In this document: positions 19,441-30,997 of the stretch, one piece after another
Layout: each line of letters begins with the position of its first letter
Position numbering within the stretch: the first letter of the stretch is position 1
Origin: Aegilops tauschii subsp. strangulata
Taxonomy: Eukaryota > Streptophyta > Magnoliopsida > Poales > Poaceae
Assembly (NCBI RefSeq): GCF_002575655.3
Contig: NC_053040.3
Coordinates: 459,902,780 to 459,966,779, forward strand
DNA length: 64,000 nt
Reading direction: 5' to 3'
Notes under the pieces: model-generated
What the model was told of the DNA's origin: nothing
Database searches by the model: none
The model's input: the letters and a program-made list of their open reading frames with translations, nothing else
Made by a program: the position numbers and the translations under genes

Positions 19441-22400
19441 AAGCTAGGCCTATTTGTTTTCTCCGAATTACTGGGATGCAAATCTTTCAAGACGAGGAGG
19501 GATCCATTCCGGCCTGGCTTAAGAGTATGGTCAATGTCTGTTAAAAGTAATATCAAAAGGGGTTGAAAATTCCAATAAAATTATAGCAAATGGGATATAA
19601 GTTTCTTTTTTTGTTTTTGTTCTTCACTGATATCTTATACGTATTTCATTGGATTTAACATGACATAGTACTAATTTATTTTTAAATTTGTTTTAGTATG
19701 GCTATTAATTTTTGGATTAAGAATATTTCGTTCCCCAGCAAAAATTTGTGAATTTTCAAAATTTCCCACATATTTAGTTAATTTTTTGACCCTGGTATTG
19801 ACCAGAAAATGGCCAGCAATTCTAAAAATGGAAAACGGGCTGCAATAAATTCCATATGAATTAGAAAATGAGTAAAAATTATAAAAATAATAGCAAATGG
19901 GCTGTACACGCCATAGATTTCAAGGCTGACTTGTTTACGCAAGGCTTTGTCAGTGAACACACGATTCTAGCAGTAGTGACTGTTGGATGTCCATCCAACG
20001 GCCGACGTGCTTCTTCAATCTCTGATCTTCCTGCTCCAGCCGCCTAAACTAGCACCGGCGGGACTGCCTGCTCCCTCCTCTTGTGGCCCGCTGTGATGCC
20101 GCGCAGGCTTCCCCGGCCCACCCTACTCCCTCCGTTGGCCTGGCCGCACGCAATCAACTGCCTCCTTATTACGCGAAAAAATGATTCCTCCCACTGACAT
20201 CTGGGGCGCACCGGTTGGGAGGCTGACCTGTGGGCCTACGAAGTTGACGCGTACGCAGGGCTTGTCAACTTAGTCAACAAACGATTCTAGCAGCAGTAAC
20301 CGTTGGATTTGAATCGAACGGTCCTGCTGCTTCTTCAATCGCTGCTCTTCTTGCACCAGCCGCCCACACCAGCGCCGGGGAGACCGCCTGCTCCTGCCTC
20401 CAGTGGCCGGCTGTGCTGCCGTTGAGGCCTCATCGCCCCCTACTACTCCCACCGCTAGCCAGGCCCAGCAGCGACGACAGCCTCACACCGCAGCTGAACC
20501 AGTGAACCCTCGTACTCCTCTCCGCGCGGGCATCCACTGCCGCGTCTTCCCCGGCTCCGTGTCATCCCCTTCCTAGGCCTCGCCGTCGTCCACTGCCTTG
20601 GTGCTCTCGGCGCGGCGTGGTCAACGTGGTCAACGACATTTCATCGGAAGAGTACTGTACGTGGAGAGGCTGATAGCTGGGTCCACGGCCATAGCCCAGT
20701 TTTTTCTGATTTGCCAAGTAAGTCGCTTTGTCAGGCCTGTTGGGCTGCAAATCTTTCAAGACGAGGAGAGCTTTCATTCGGCTGACCGAGAAAATGGCCC
20801 GTCAGTAATGAGAAATGGGCTGTACATTTTTAAAACACATCAAACCGACAATTAGTTTCAAATATATATTTTTCATTTCGAGATTTTAAATTACACTAAT
20901 TTTTATGCGTGGAGAATTTGTTTGATTTTATATTGATATACATTTATCTTGAAAATCAGTTTGAATGTGAGTCGAAATTTCGGGATTAAAAACAGTTCGG
21001 ACCGCACCGAAATATGCAAAATTTCGTATAATTTTTTAACCGTGGCCACAATATGGCCTGTAATGCTAACAAAAAGAATATGGGCTCCAAAAAACCTTAA
21101 TAATTAGCAAATGGGCTATAAATTATTAGAAATAATGGCAGATGGGTTGTATGCAGTTTTCTACAGATTTGAGGCTTTCCTAAAAAAAAGGTTGACGCAC
21201 AAGCACTGACTGTTGGATGTCCATCCAACGGCCATCGTGCTTCTTCAATCTCTGCTCTTCCTGCTCCAACCGCTCAAACAAGCGCCGGCGGGACTGCCTG
21301 CTCCCTCCTCCCCGCGGCCGGCTCTGCTGCCACGCAGGCCTCACCGCCCCACCGTACTCCCATCGCTGGCCTAGCCATCCCTCTACTCACCCACACCTGC
21401 TGTTATTCTCCGGCGACGGCAGACGAACCAGTAAACCCTCGTACAGTCGTACTCCCCTCCGCGTGGGAAACAACTGCCGAGTCTTCCCTGCCTCCGTGTC
21501 GTTCCCTTCCTAGGCCTCACCGTCGTCCACCGCCCTGGTGCTCTCGGCGCGGCCTGGTCAACGTGGTCAACGACCGACATGCATCTGAAGTGGACTGTAC
21601 GTGGAGAGGCCGACAGCTGGGTCCACGGCCGCACGCAAGGAAATGCCTCCTTATTACGCGCAAAATAATGATTCCTCCACCTGACATCAGGGACCCACCG
21701 AAAGGGCCTCTATATTTCGTGAAAAAAACGTTACCACCGCTGACAGCTCGGACCCACCAGCTATATCTTCGCACACAAGGAAATGCCTCCTTATTACGCA
21801 CAAAAATAATGAATACTCCCCCTGTTAGCTGGGACCCAGTATAGTGGCAGGCTGACTTGTGGGCCTACTAAGTTGACGGGGACGGAGGGCTTTGTCAACT
21901 TAGTCAATATGCACGATTCTAGCTCCAGTGACCGTACGATGTCCATCCAACGGCCGTAGTGCTTCTTCAACCTCTGGTCTTCTTGCTCCAGCCGCCCAAA
22001 GCAGCGCCGGTCGTGGCGCATGCTCCTGCCTCCCGTGGCCGGCTGTGCTGCCGCGGAGGCCTCACCGCCCCCTACTATTCCCACCGCTGGCCAGGCCCTG
22101 CGGCGACGGCAGCCTCACACCGCAGCCGAACCAGTGAACCCTCGTACTCCTCTCCGCGCGGGCTTCCACTGTCGTGTCTTCCCCGGCTCCCCGTCGTCCC
22201 CTTCCTAGGCCTCGCCGTCGTCCATCGCCCTGGTGCTCTCGACGCGGCGTGGTCAACGTGGTCAAGGAACGACTTCCATCGGACGTGGACTGTACGTGGA
22301 GAGGCAGACAGCTGGGTCCACGGCCGCAGCAAGGAAGTGCCTCCTTATTATGCGGAAAATAATTATTTCTCCACCTGATAGCTGGGACCCATCGGACGGG

Positions 22401-22589
22401 CCACTGTATTTCGTGAAAAAAACGTTTCCCCCTGACTGCTGGGACCCACCAGCTACATCTTCGCACGCAAGGAAGTGCGTCCGGGCAAAAAAAAAACGAT
22501 TCGCCCCCCTGACTGCTGGGACCCACCAGCTACATCTTCGCAGGCAAGGAAGTGCCTGACAGTCGGGACCCACCTGGTCGAAGCGTACG

Positions 22590-22700
22590 TAGCGTTGTCA
22601 TTCTGGTCGCGAACGTGTACGTACATATATACTGGTGGATGTAGAGGCGCGCACGTGTCATAGTAGAGGCGCGTACGTGTCGTAGTAGAGGCGCGCACAT
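22590..22700 (+). repeat. Short direct repeats, GTAGAGGCGCGCACGTGTC
   Basis: Three consecutive copies of a ~22-bp unit (GTAGAGGCGCGCACGTGTC, GTAGAGGCGCGTACGTGTC, GTAGAGGCGCGCACATAGC) lie at about 22639-22702, in sequence rich in palindromic TACGTA words. Confidence 0.8.
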
Positions 22701-22879
22701 AGCATGTACACGTACGTACAGCGGCCAGGGTGCAAGAAAGAAAATATGGCCACGTATGTGTACATACGGGCGGGGTCTCGAACGCCTAGTCGCGCATACG
22801 TACGGCCAGGGCTCGAGTACATGGCTGGGTCGGAACGGAGAAACAGCGTCGTTGTCGTGTTCATGGGGAGCCAACCGGC

Positions 22880-23660
22880 TGGGTCGGAACGGAATGCGTC
22901 GTCGTGTTCATCGGGAGGGCTTGGACGGAACAGCCGATGGAAACGAGGCCTGGCGTACCGCAGAACGGAGGAAACGGCCTTGTGTTCGACCGGCCATGTT
23001 TGAAACGGGATCCTGTTCATCGGGAGGGGTCTGGCGTACCGCAAAACAGAGGGAACGGACCTCCTACGGTCGAAACGGGGGTCCTGTTGATCGGGAGGGG
23101 TGTGGCGTACCGCAAAACGGAGGAAACGGACTTATGTTGGAGCGCTACGGTCGAAACGGGGGTCCTATTCATCGGAAGGGGTGTGGCGTACCGCAAAACG
23201 GGACTCCACGGGATACTGTTCATCTCCACCGTCGACCCCCTCCAGCCTCCACGGGCTACTGTTCATCCACCGTCGACCTCCTCCAGCCTCCACCTGCGAC
23301 TGTTCATCCACGGGCTCCTGTTCGTCTAGCCTCCACCACGCGCTACTCCACCGGCTACTGTTCAACCAGCCCTCTCCACGGGCTCCTGTTCAACCACCCC
23401 TCCAAGGGCTACTTTTCATCCAGACCTCCACCGTCTACTGTTCATTTTGCCCTCCACGGGGTGGTCCTGTTCATCCTGCCCTTCACGGGGTCCTGTTCAT
23501 CCTGCCCTCCATGGGGTCCTATTCATCCAGCCCCAACCGTCTCGATCGATCGGGGTCCTGTTCATCCAGAGGCAACACCACGGGGTCCTGTTCATCCACC
23601 CCCACCGGGAACTGTTCATCCAAACCCCCCCAGCAACGCTCACTGTTCATCCAGAGGCAG
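22880..23660 (+). repeat. Degenerate tandem array around CTGTTCATC
   Basis: The first half (22880-23215) repeats a ~55-60-bp unit with GATCGGGAGGGGTGTGGCGT and CGCAAAACGGAGGAAACGG. The second half (23215-23660) repeats a shorter, variable unit with CTGTTCATCC and CTCCACGGG. The octamer CTGTTCAT recurs about twenty times. All three forward frames stay open over hundreds of bases, a by-product of the repeats and GC content. Confidence 0.8.
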
Positions 23661-23664
23661 CATC

Positions 23665-23830
23665 GATCGGCTTCAGTTAGCAGCAGTAGTGAAGGAATCG
23701 CTCGATCGGGTTCAGTTAAGAGCCATCGATCGATCGCTCGGGTTCAGTAACGCGTAGCCTGCAGTGCAATCGCTCGGGTTCAGTTAGAGCTCAACGCCTC
23801 GCTCGGGTTCAGTTAGAGCCAACGCCTCGC
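23665..23830 (+). repeat. CGCTCGGGTTCAGTTA repeats
   Basis: Five to six copies of a word close to CGCTCGGGTTCAGTTA occur in 165 bp, some preceded by ATCGATCG. Their closeness to the CACTA terminus suggests subterminal transposase-binding repeats, by analogy with other CACTA elements. Confidence 0.7.
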
Positions 23831-24166
23831 ACACACGTGCGTACGTGTACGAGAGAAACGCGCATCGCTCGGCCCCGACCTCCCACCGTAACCGGGAACT
23901 CCCTGAAATTTTCCTCGCCCTCGCTTCTACCATGGTTTTTTCCGTCATGGACGGCCTAAAGAATGTCATGCAGCTGCGTCTCCGGCCCGCCCAGGACGAA
24001 AAGCCCATTTTTTGTCATGATTTTTTGTCATAGAAGTAGGAGCCCACCACATCTATGATGATACCAGGTTTTGTCACAATTATCGTCATAGAAGTGTCAT
24101 ATGTATGACAGAAAAAAAATCGTTCGGCCCAAAATGTCATGGATGTGTCTTTTTTTTGTAGTGCAC

Positions 24167-24390
24167 GTTCATCAAACGACAACACATGTCTATGGTCAGG
24201 AAACTTAACCATCTTTGATTAACGAGCTAGTCTAGTAGAGGCATACTAGGGATACTTTGTTTTGTCTATGTATTCACACATGTATCAAGTTTCCGGTTAA
24301 TACAATTCTAGCATGAATAATAAACATTTATCATGATATAAGGAAATAAAATAATAACTTTATTATTGCCTCTAGGGCATATTTCCTTCA
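24167..24390 (-). mobile_element. Copia LTR fragment (Angela-like), reversed
   Basis: Read on the minus strand it starts TGAAGGAAATATGCCCTAG and follows the same sequence as the Copia LTRs at 27823 and 30998 for about 220 bp, then stops at the CACTA terminus. The CACTA element therefore seems to have inserted into, or recombined with, this LTR. Confidence 0.85.
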
Positions 24391-24526
24391 GTATTCAATC
24401 CGATAACAATGAAATCTTAAAGGGAAAAACTCAATTCATCACAACAAGATAGAGAGGGGAAAACACCATATGATCTGATTATATTAACAAAGCCCGCGAT
24501 ACATCAAGATCGTGACATCTCAAGAA

Positions 24527-24560
<34 letters not shown>

Positions 24561-25154
24561 AACACATAGCTACTGGTACAAATCCTCAGCCCCGAGGGTG
24601 GACTACTCCCACCTTATCGTGGTGGCCGTTGGGATGATGAAGATGGCCACCAGAGATGATTCCCCCCTCCGGCAGGGTGCCGAAACTGGGTCTAGATTGG
24701 TTTTCGGTGGCTATAGAGCCTTGCGGCGGCGGAACTTCCGATCTAGGTTAACCCCGAGGGTTTTCGGAATATTTGTGAATTTATAGGGTAAAGAGGGGGT
24801 GTGGGAGGCCACCAAGGTGGGCACAACCCACTTGGGCGCGCCTGGGTCCCCAGGCGCGCCCTGGTGGGTGGTGCCCCCTCGGGGCACCCCCCAGGTGCTG
24901 CTCTGGCCCATCGGTGGTCTTCTGGTCCATAAAAAATCCACAAAAAGTTTCGCGGTGTTTGGACTCCGTTTGATACTGATTTCCTGCGATGTAAAAAACA
25001 TGCAAAAAACAACAACTGGCACTTGGCACTATGTCAATAGGTTAGTCCCAAAAAAATGATATGAAATAACTATAAAATGATTATAAAATATCCAAAAATG
25101 ATAATATAATAACATGGAACAATAAAAAATTATAGATACGTTGGAGATGTATCA
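24391..25154 (-). mobile_element. Gypsy 3' LTR, reversed and truncated
   Basis: On the minus strand it starts TGATACATCTCCAACGTATC at 25154 and matches the plus-strand LTR at 39894 until GGATTGAATAC, where the Copia LTR fragment begins. It contains a GA/CT microsatellite (24532-24556) and the GC-rich hairpin at 24819-24876. The sequence just outside 25154 is the expected AAGCTTGGGGATGC 3'-internal end. Confidence 0.85.
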
Positions 25155-26130
25155 GCATCCCCAAGCTTAATTCCTGCTCGTCCTCTAGTAGGTAAATGAT
25201 AAAAACAGAATTTTTGATGTGGAATGTTGCCTATCATGTCATCTCATATTCTTTTCTTTGTAGCATGGACATTTGGACTTTTATATGGTTCAAAGCAATA
25301 GTCTAGTTTTGACATGAGGACTTAAATACTCAAGCATACCAACAAGCAACCATGTCTTTTAAAATATCAATGCTAAAATAAGTTATCCCTAGCCCATCAT
25401 GCTCAATCATTGATCCATTCATGAAACACATTCACATATTAGCTACACCCAATGCTCAAGTACGATCATAGTGCCCCCTAGTTGGTGCTTTATAAGAGAA
25501 GATGGAGACTCAAATTAAAAATAAAAATTGCATAAAGTAAAAGAAAGGCCCTTCACAGAGGGAAGTAGGGCTTTGTACAGGTGCCAGAGCTCAAAGTAAA
25601 AATTGAGAGATAAAAAACATTTTGAGAGGCATACTTTTCCCACCAACAAAAACGAATAAGAGCTCCCAACACTTTCCATGCTAGATATATCATAGGCGGT
25701 TCCCAAACAGAAAATAACGTGTATTCCTTTTTCCACCATACTTTCACTTTCCATGGCTAACCGTATCCACGGGTTCCCTCCATACCAACACTTTCCAAGG
25801 AATTTATTATTTGACAACATAAAGTAAATTCATTTTTCATTTCGGGACTGGGCATCCCTAATACCTTTGCCTTACTCTCGTGGAATGACAAGTTAATAAA
25901 CACTCATCGTGAGAATAACACATCTAGCATGGAAAATATTGGCCACCCCTCACCGCCTCGCAAGCGGTACGAGCACACAAAAGAGAAATTTATTTTGAAA
26001 TTAGAGATGGCACATACAAATTTTCTTAGAACGGCAAAAGAATACCGCATATAGGTAGGTATAGTGGACTCATGTGGCAAAACTGGTTTAAAGGATTTTG
26101 GATGCACAAGTAGTGATCATACTTAGTGCA
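25155..26130 (-). mobile_element. Gypsy 3' internal non-coding region
   Basis: Non-coding sequence next to the LTR, resembling 59824-61000 in words such as GGCCCTTC(A/G)CAGAGGGAAG and GGATTTTGGATGCACAAGTAGT. No gag or pol remains. Confidence 0.65.
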
Positions 26131-26164
26131 GAATGAGAGAGCACCTTATTTATTATCTCACATT

Positions 26165-26280
26165 CTATTGGGCAAACTAGATACAACTCATTGGAGTTGT
26201 TGTATGTTAAGGTGTTGGTTGATGACATGTCATATTTTACCAACAAACTAACATACAAACTGTTGGAGATGCCCTTAAAA
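26165..26280. mobile_element. MITE ending TTGGAGATGCCCTTA
   Basis: CATTGGAGTTGTTGTATGTT on the left, GGTGTTGGTTGATGACATGT in the middle and TGTTGGAGATGCCC on the right match the MITE at 44657-44795. It is probably a Harbinger-related family; boundaries are approximate. Confidence 0.5.
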
Positions 26281-26894
26281 CTGGGAAAATCTGCTGACCC
26301 ATCGACACCCACCTTTACAGGTGGGAGAATAGCACCCCCAACAACCAACAACCCACGAGGAGGCTGCAAATCTAAGGAAATATTAGAGGATAGCGTTAAA
26401 GATTCCAGTGGCAACAAAATTATCTACTCCCTCTGTTCACCTTTATAAAACGTTTAGAAAATTCAGACATCACCCAAAACATTTTAGTGTCAGCTGTGCA
26501 AAACGTCTTATAAGAAAGAATGAAGGGAATATTAATGATTGTTAGCAAGGCATTGCCTATATAAGATAAGGCATCGTCAGTTCAAAAATAAAAGACAGGG
26601 TACTGCTAGGCTTCAAACTAACTTCATATAGTTTGCATCCTATCAGACTACTCGTTGACCGTTGGATGAGAAGCGTGATTTATTTTCCAAATATTAACAT
26701 CCATGAATCATAGAAAATATCATTAGCACGTCGCACTTTTCCCTATCTTCTCAACACTTTACTCCATCATGCTTCGTTCACAGTGCTTCCTTCCTGCTTC
26801 ATTTTCAGCTATGAAGCACATATGGTTTGATCTGGAAGCGAAGTTCATTTTTCTATTATGAAGCACTCATAGTAAAATTTCGAACTAGAGTTTT
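26281..26894. other. Intergenic with one Stowaway MITE
   Basis: A Stowaway copy spans about 26431-26527 (CTCCCTCTGTTCACCTTTAT to ATAAGAAAGAATGAAGGGA). The rest shows nothing recognisable. Confidence 0.6.
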
Positions 26895-27294
26895 ACAAAG
26901 GTCACATACATTGTCCGTGAGGGTGATCCAGTGACTGAGATGCTCACCATCATTCGTGGAAAGATAGAAAGTTCAATAACATATGGTGTGCGCACAAGCT
27001 TCTTCTATTCGATTACCCTGAACCCTGGAGATTACTATGGTGAGGAACTTCTTGGAGGGCTCTCTTGTCTTGATGCCTACCTATAGTTTGCCATCATCCA
27101 CTCGCAGAGTAAGAGCGTCTACAACCGGACTCCTCAAAGCCTCCCCCCCCCAACATCCAGGCGGACAACCCGGTCAAGACCTGGAAAGGAAAGAGAAGAA
27201 AAAAGGCAACCCAACCAGTCTCCCTAGTTTGTCCTCATACGTCCCTACCACCTCATCCCAACTCGCACCAAAGACATCCAGCCCCACCTGTGGG

Positions 27295-27331
<37 letters not shown>

Positions 27332-27737
27332 CTATCTCTCTATATCTCTCTCTCTCCCCCGATGCGGAGCACCCCACAGCACCACCAGCCACCTTCGATC
27401 GGTGACATGTCGGATGTCGCTTGCAATCGAACATGTCCATGGACATATAGGGAGCCAAATTAGACAACCGTTATTGTAGATGAGCCGATGGCGCTTATAG
27501 AAGTGGAGGCCTTTTCACTCGAGGTTGAAGATCTCAAGTTTGCATTGAGTCAATTTATATGGCTGCATGACAAGAAGCTACGACACATTTTTCGTTACTA
27601 CTCACAACATTGGGGAACATGTGGTGTGTGCTTCATCCAAATTGCTTGGCGCTAGTATAGGAGCAGGAAGATGGTGAAGGACGTGAGCACGAGGGGAGTC
27701 ATTCCCTTTCATGAGATCAAAAGAATCCAATGGTGAA
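26895..27737 (+). pseudogene. Cyclic nucleotide-gated channel fragment, split and broken
   Basis: Segment 1 (26895-27111) encodes part of the cyclic-nucleotide-binding domain: TYIVREGDPVTEMLTIIRGK, then SITLNPGDYYGEELLGG, then after a one-base frameshift near 27055 MPTYSLPSSTRRV. Segment 2 (27491-27737) encodes the helix and calmodulin-binding IQ region that follow in this family: EVEAFSLEVEDLKFALSQF, then a TAG at 27653-27655 in FIQIAWR-stop-YRSRK. Between them lies a ~370-bp insertion with a CT microsatellite. In intact plant channels the two segments are adjacent. Membrane segments are absent. This is a dead gene fragment, not a working channel. Confidence 0.85.
27112..27490. mobile_element. 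Insertion splitting the channel fragment, with CT microsatellite
   Basis: The left edge GAGCGTCTACAACCGGACTC and right edge ACAACCGTTATTGTAGATGA form a weak terminal inverted repeat of the kind seen in grass Harbinger-like MITEs. A CT repeat lies at 27297-27357. Confidence 0.5.
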
Positions 27738-27822
27738 GATGACCTTCCGCCAAAGAAGAATATGTCTTTAAGAGCATGGTTAATTATTTTGCCAGTTGTT
27801 GGTTATATGTTATTGTCATGTC

Positions 27823-29343
27823 TGAAGGAAATATGAACTAGAGGCAATAATAAAGTTGTTATTTGCATTTCCTTATATCATGATAAATGTTTATTATTCA
27901 TGCTAGAATTGTATTAACCGGAAACTTAGTACATGTGTGAATACATAGACAAACAGAGTGTCACTAGTATGCATCTACTTGACTAGCTTGTTGATCAAAG
28001 ATGGTTAAGTTTCCTAGCCATTGACATGAGTTGTCATTTGATTAACGGGATCACATCATTAGAGAATGATGTGATTGACTTGACCCATCCGTTAGCTTAG
28101 CACTATATATGATCGTTTAGTTTATTCCTATTGATTTCTTCATGACTTATACATGTTCCTATGACTATGAGATTATGCAACTCCCGAATACCGGAGGAGC
28201 ACTTAGTGTGCTATCAAACGTCACAATGTAACTGGGTGATTATAAAGATGCTCTACAGGTGTCTCCGATGCTGTTTGTTGGGTTGGCATATATCGAGATT
28301 AGGATTTGTCACTCCGTGTTTCGGAGAGGTATCTCTGGGCCCTCTCGGTAATGCACATCACTATAAGCCTTGCAAGCAATGTGACTAATGAGTTAGTTGC
28401 GGGATTATGCATTACGGAATGAGTAAAGAGACTTGCCGGTAACGAGATTGAACTAGGTATTGAGATACCGACGATCGAATCTCGGGCAAGTAACATACCG
28501 ATGACAAAGGGAACAACGTATGTTGTTATGCGGTTTGGCCGATAAAGATCTTCGTAGAATATGTAGGAACCAATATGAGAATCCAGGTTCCGCTATTGGT
28601 TATTGACCGGAAGTGAGTCTCGGTCATGTCTACATAGTTCTCAAACCCGTAGGGTCCGCACGCTTAACGTTCGGTGACGATCGGTATTATGAGTTTATGT
28701 GTTTTGATGTACCGAAGGTAGTTCGGAGTCCCGGATGTGATCACGGACATGACGAGGAGTCTCGAAATGGTCAAGACATAAAGAATGATATATTGGACGA
28801 TGTTATTCGGACACCGGTTGAGTTCCGGGGGTCACCGGATAAATATCAGAGTGCCGGAAGGGTTATCGGAACCACCGGAGAAGTAATGGGCCTTATTGGG
28901 CCTAGGGGAGAGAGAGAGGGGCTGCCAAGGGCTGGCCGCACACCCCCCATGGGTCTAGTCCGAATTGGACTAGGGGAGGGGCGGCGCCCCCTCCTTCCCT
29001 CTCTTTCCCCCTCCTTCCTTCTTCTCCTAGTAGGACTAGGAAAGGGGGGAGTCCTACTCCTACTAGGAGGAGGATTCCTCCCCCCTTGGCGCGCCTATGA
29101 GGGCCTGCCGGCCTCCCCCTTGCTCCTTTATATACGGGGCAGGGGGCCACCCTAGGACACAAGTTGACAGTTGTCTTAGCCGTGTGCGGTGCCCCCTCCA
29201 CATATTTCCACCTCGGTCATATCGTTGCAGTGCTTAGGCGAAGCCCTGTGCCGGTAACTTCATCATCACCGTCACCACGCCGTCGTGCTGAGGAAACTCT
29301 ACCTCGACCTCAGCTGGATCTAGAGTGCGTGGGACGTCACCGA
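27823..29343 (+). repeat. Copia 5' LTR, 3' end deleted
   Basis: About 1.5 kb matching the 3' LTR with scattered substitutions. A TTTATATAC TATA box lies at about 29127-29135. Minus- and plus-strand ORFs inside are not genes. Confidence 0.85.
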
Positions 29344-30997
29344 GTGGTATGGTAATCCTGTTCTGGAGGTTATGTTACTAGACCATGACGAACCTACGAA
29401 CTATGAAGAAGCGATGGTGAGCCCAGATTCCGCAAAATGGCTTGAGGCCATGAAATCTGAGATGGGATCCATGTATGAGAACAAAGTGTGGACTTTGGTT
29501 GACTTGCCCGATGATTGGCAAGCCATCAAGAATAAATGGATCTTCAAGAAGAAGACTGACGCTGACGGTAATGTTACTGTCCACAAAGCTCGACTTGTTG
29601 CGAAAGGTTTTTGACAAGTTCAAGGAGTTGACTACGATGAGACTTTCTCACCCGTAGCGATGCTTATGTCTGTCCGAATCATGTTAGCAATTGCCGCATT
29701 TTATGATTATGAAATTTGGCAAATGGATGTCAAAACTGCATTCCTGAATGGATTTATGGAAGAAGAGTTGTATATGATGCAACCAGAAGGTTTTGTCGAT
29801 CCAAAGGATGCTAACAGGGTGTGCAAGCTCCAGCGATCCATTTATGGACTGGTGCAAGCCTCTCGGAGTTGGAATAAACGTTTTGATAGTGTGATCAAAG
29901 CATATGGTTTTATACAGACTTTCGGAGAAGCCTGTATTTAGAAGAAAGTGAGTGGGAGCTCTGTAGCATTTCTAATATTATATGTGGATGACATATTGCA
30001 GATTGGAAATGATACAGTATTTCTGGATAGCATAAAAGGATACTTGAATAAGAACTTTTCAATGAAAGACCTTGGTGAAGCTGCTTATATATTGGGCATC
30101 AAGATCTATAGAGATAGATCAAGACGCTTAATTGGACTTTCACAAAGCACATACCTTGATAAGATTTTGAAGAAGTTCAAAATGGATCAGTCAAAGAAAG
30201 GGTTCTTGCCTATGTTACAAGGTGGGAAGTTGAGTGACACTCAATGCCCGACCACTGCAGAAGATAGAGAGAAAATGAAAGTCATTCCCTATGCTTCAGC
30301 CATAGGTTCTATCATGTATGCAATGATGTGTACCAGACCTGATGTGTGCCTTGCTATAAGTATTGTAGGGAGGTACCAAAGTAATCCAGGAGTGGGTCAC
30401 TGGACAGCGGTCAAGAACATCCTGAAATACCTGAAAAGGACTAAGGATATGTTTCTCATTTATGGAGGTGATAAGGAGCTCGTCGTAAAAGGTTACGTCG
30501 ATGCAAGCTTTGACACTGATCCGGATGACTCTAAGTCGCAAACCGGATACGTGTTTATATTGAACGGTGGAGCTGTCAGTTGGTGCAGTTCTAAGCAGAG
30601 CGTCGTGGTGGGATATACGTGTGAAGTGGAATACATAGCTGCTTTGGAAGCAGCAAATGAAGGAGTCTGGATGAAGGAGTTCATATCCGATCTAGGTGTC
30701 ATATCTAGTGCATCGGGTCCAATGAAAATCTTTTGTGACAATACTAGAGCAATTGCCTTGGCGAAGGAATCCAGATTTCACAAGAGAACCAAGCACATCA
30801 AGAGACGCTTCAATTCCATCCGTCATCAAGTGTCGGAAGGGGACACAGAGATTTGCAAGATACATACGGATCTGAATGTTGCAGACCCGTTGACTAAGCC
30901 TCTCTCACGAGCAAAACATGATCAGCGCCAAGACTCCATGGGTGTTAGAATCATTACAATGTCATCTAGATTATTGACTCTAGTGCAAGTGGGAGAC
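29344..30997 (+). pseudogene. Copia pol remnant: reverse transcriptase and RNase H
   Basis: The frame holds the Copia-type reverse transcriptase: EAMKSEMGSMYENKVW and WIFKKKTDADGNV early, DVKTAFLNGFMEEELYM in the core, the catalytic YVDD in LILYVDDILQ (about 29981), then the RNase H segment (GYVDASFDTDPDDSKSQTG) and the terminal ADPLTKPL. A TGA at 29612-29614 and a TAG at 29939-29941 interrupt it. The first fits a CGA-to-TGA change; the second does not fit a simple transition. A polypurine tract (AAGTGGGAGA) precedes the 3' LTR. Confidence 0.9.

Larger units (their letters stand above)
19441..24166 (-). mobile_element. CACTA transposon end region, repeat-rich
   Basis: The right boundary on the minus strand reads CACTACAAAAAAAAGACAC, a CACTA terminus, followed inward by repeated TTCTATGAC/TGTCAT words (24000-24130) as in Triticeae CACTA subterminal regions. 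The interior holds four degenerate copies of a 300-650-bp block (starts near 19978, 20298, 21207 and 21930), each with CCATCCAACGGCC-type words, GCTTCTTCAATCTCTG, GTGGTCAACG and CTGTACGTGGAGAGGC. No transposase is visible. The opposite terminus was not found, so the left boundary is a guess. GC-rich ORFs inside are not genes. Confidence 0.65.

Noticed and set aside
19975..19985. GTAGTG at 19975 as the second CACTA terminus
   Set aside because: The orientation is wrong and the same position in the other repeat blocks lacks the motif; the true left end was not found.
22756..23757. A 333-codon open frame
   Set aside because: Produced by degenerate tandem repeats in a CACTA end; all three plus-strand frames are open there and no domain is visible.
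29028..29085. GTCCTACTCCTACTAGGAGG palindrome in the Copia LTR
   Set aside because: Present in both LTRs and common in this LTR family as simple purine/pyrimidine sequence; no sign of function beyond the LTR itself.
28613..29155. 180-codon ORF
   Set aside because: Lies wholly inside the Copia 5' LTR; the homologous frame in the 3' LTR is interrupted.
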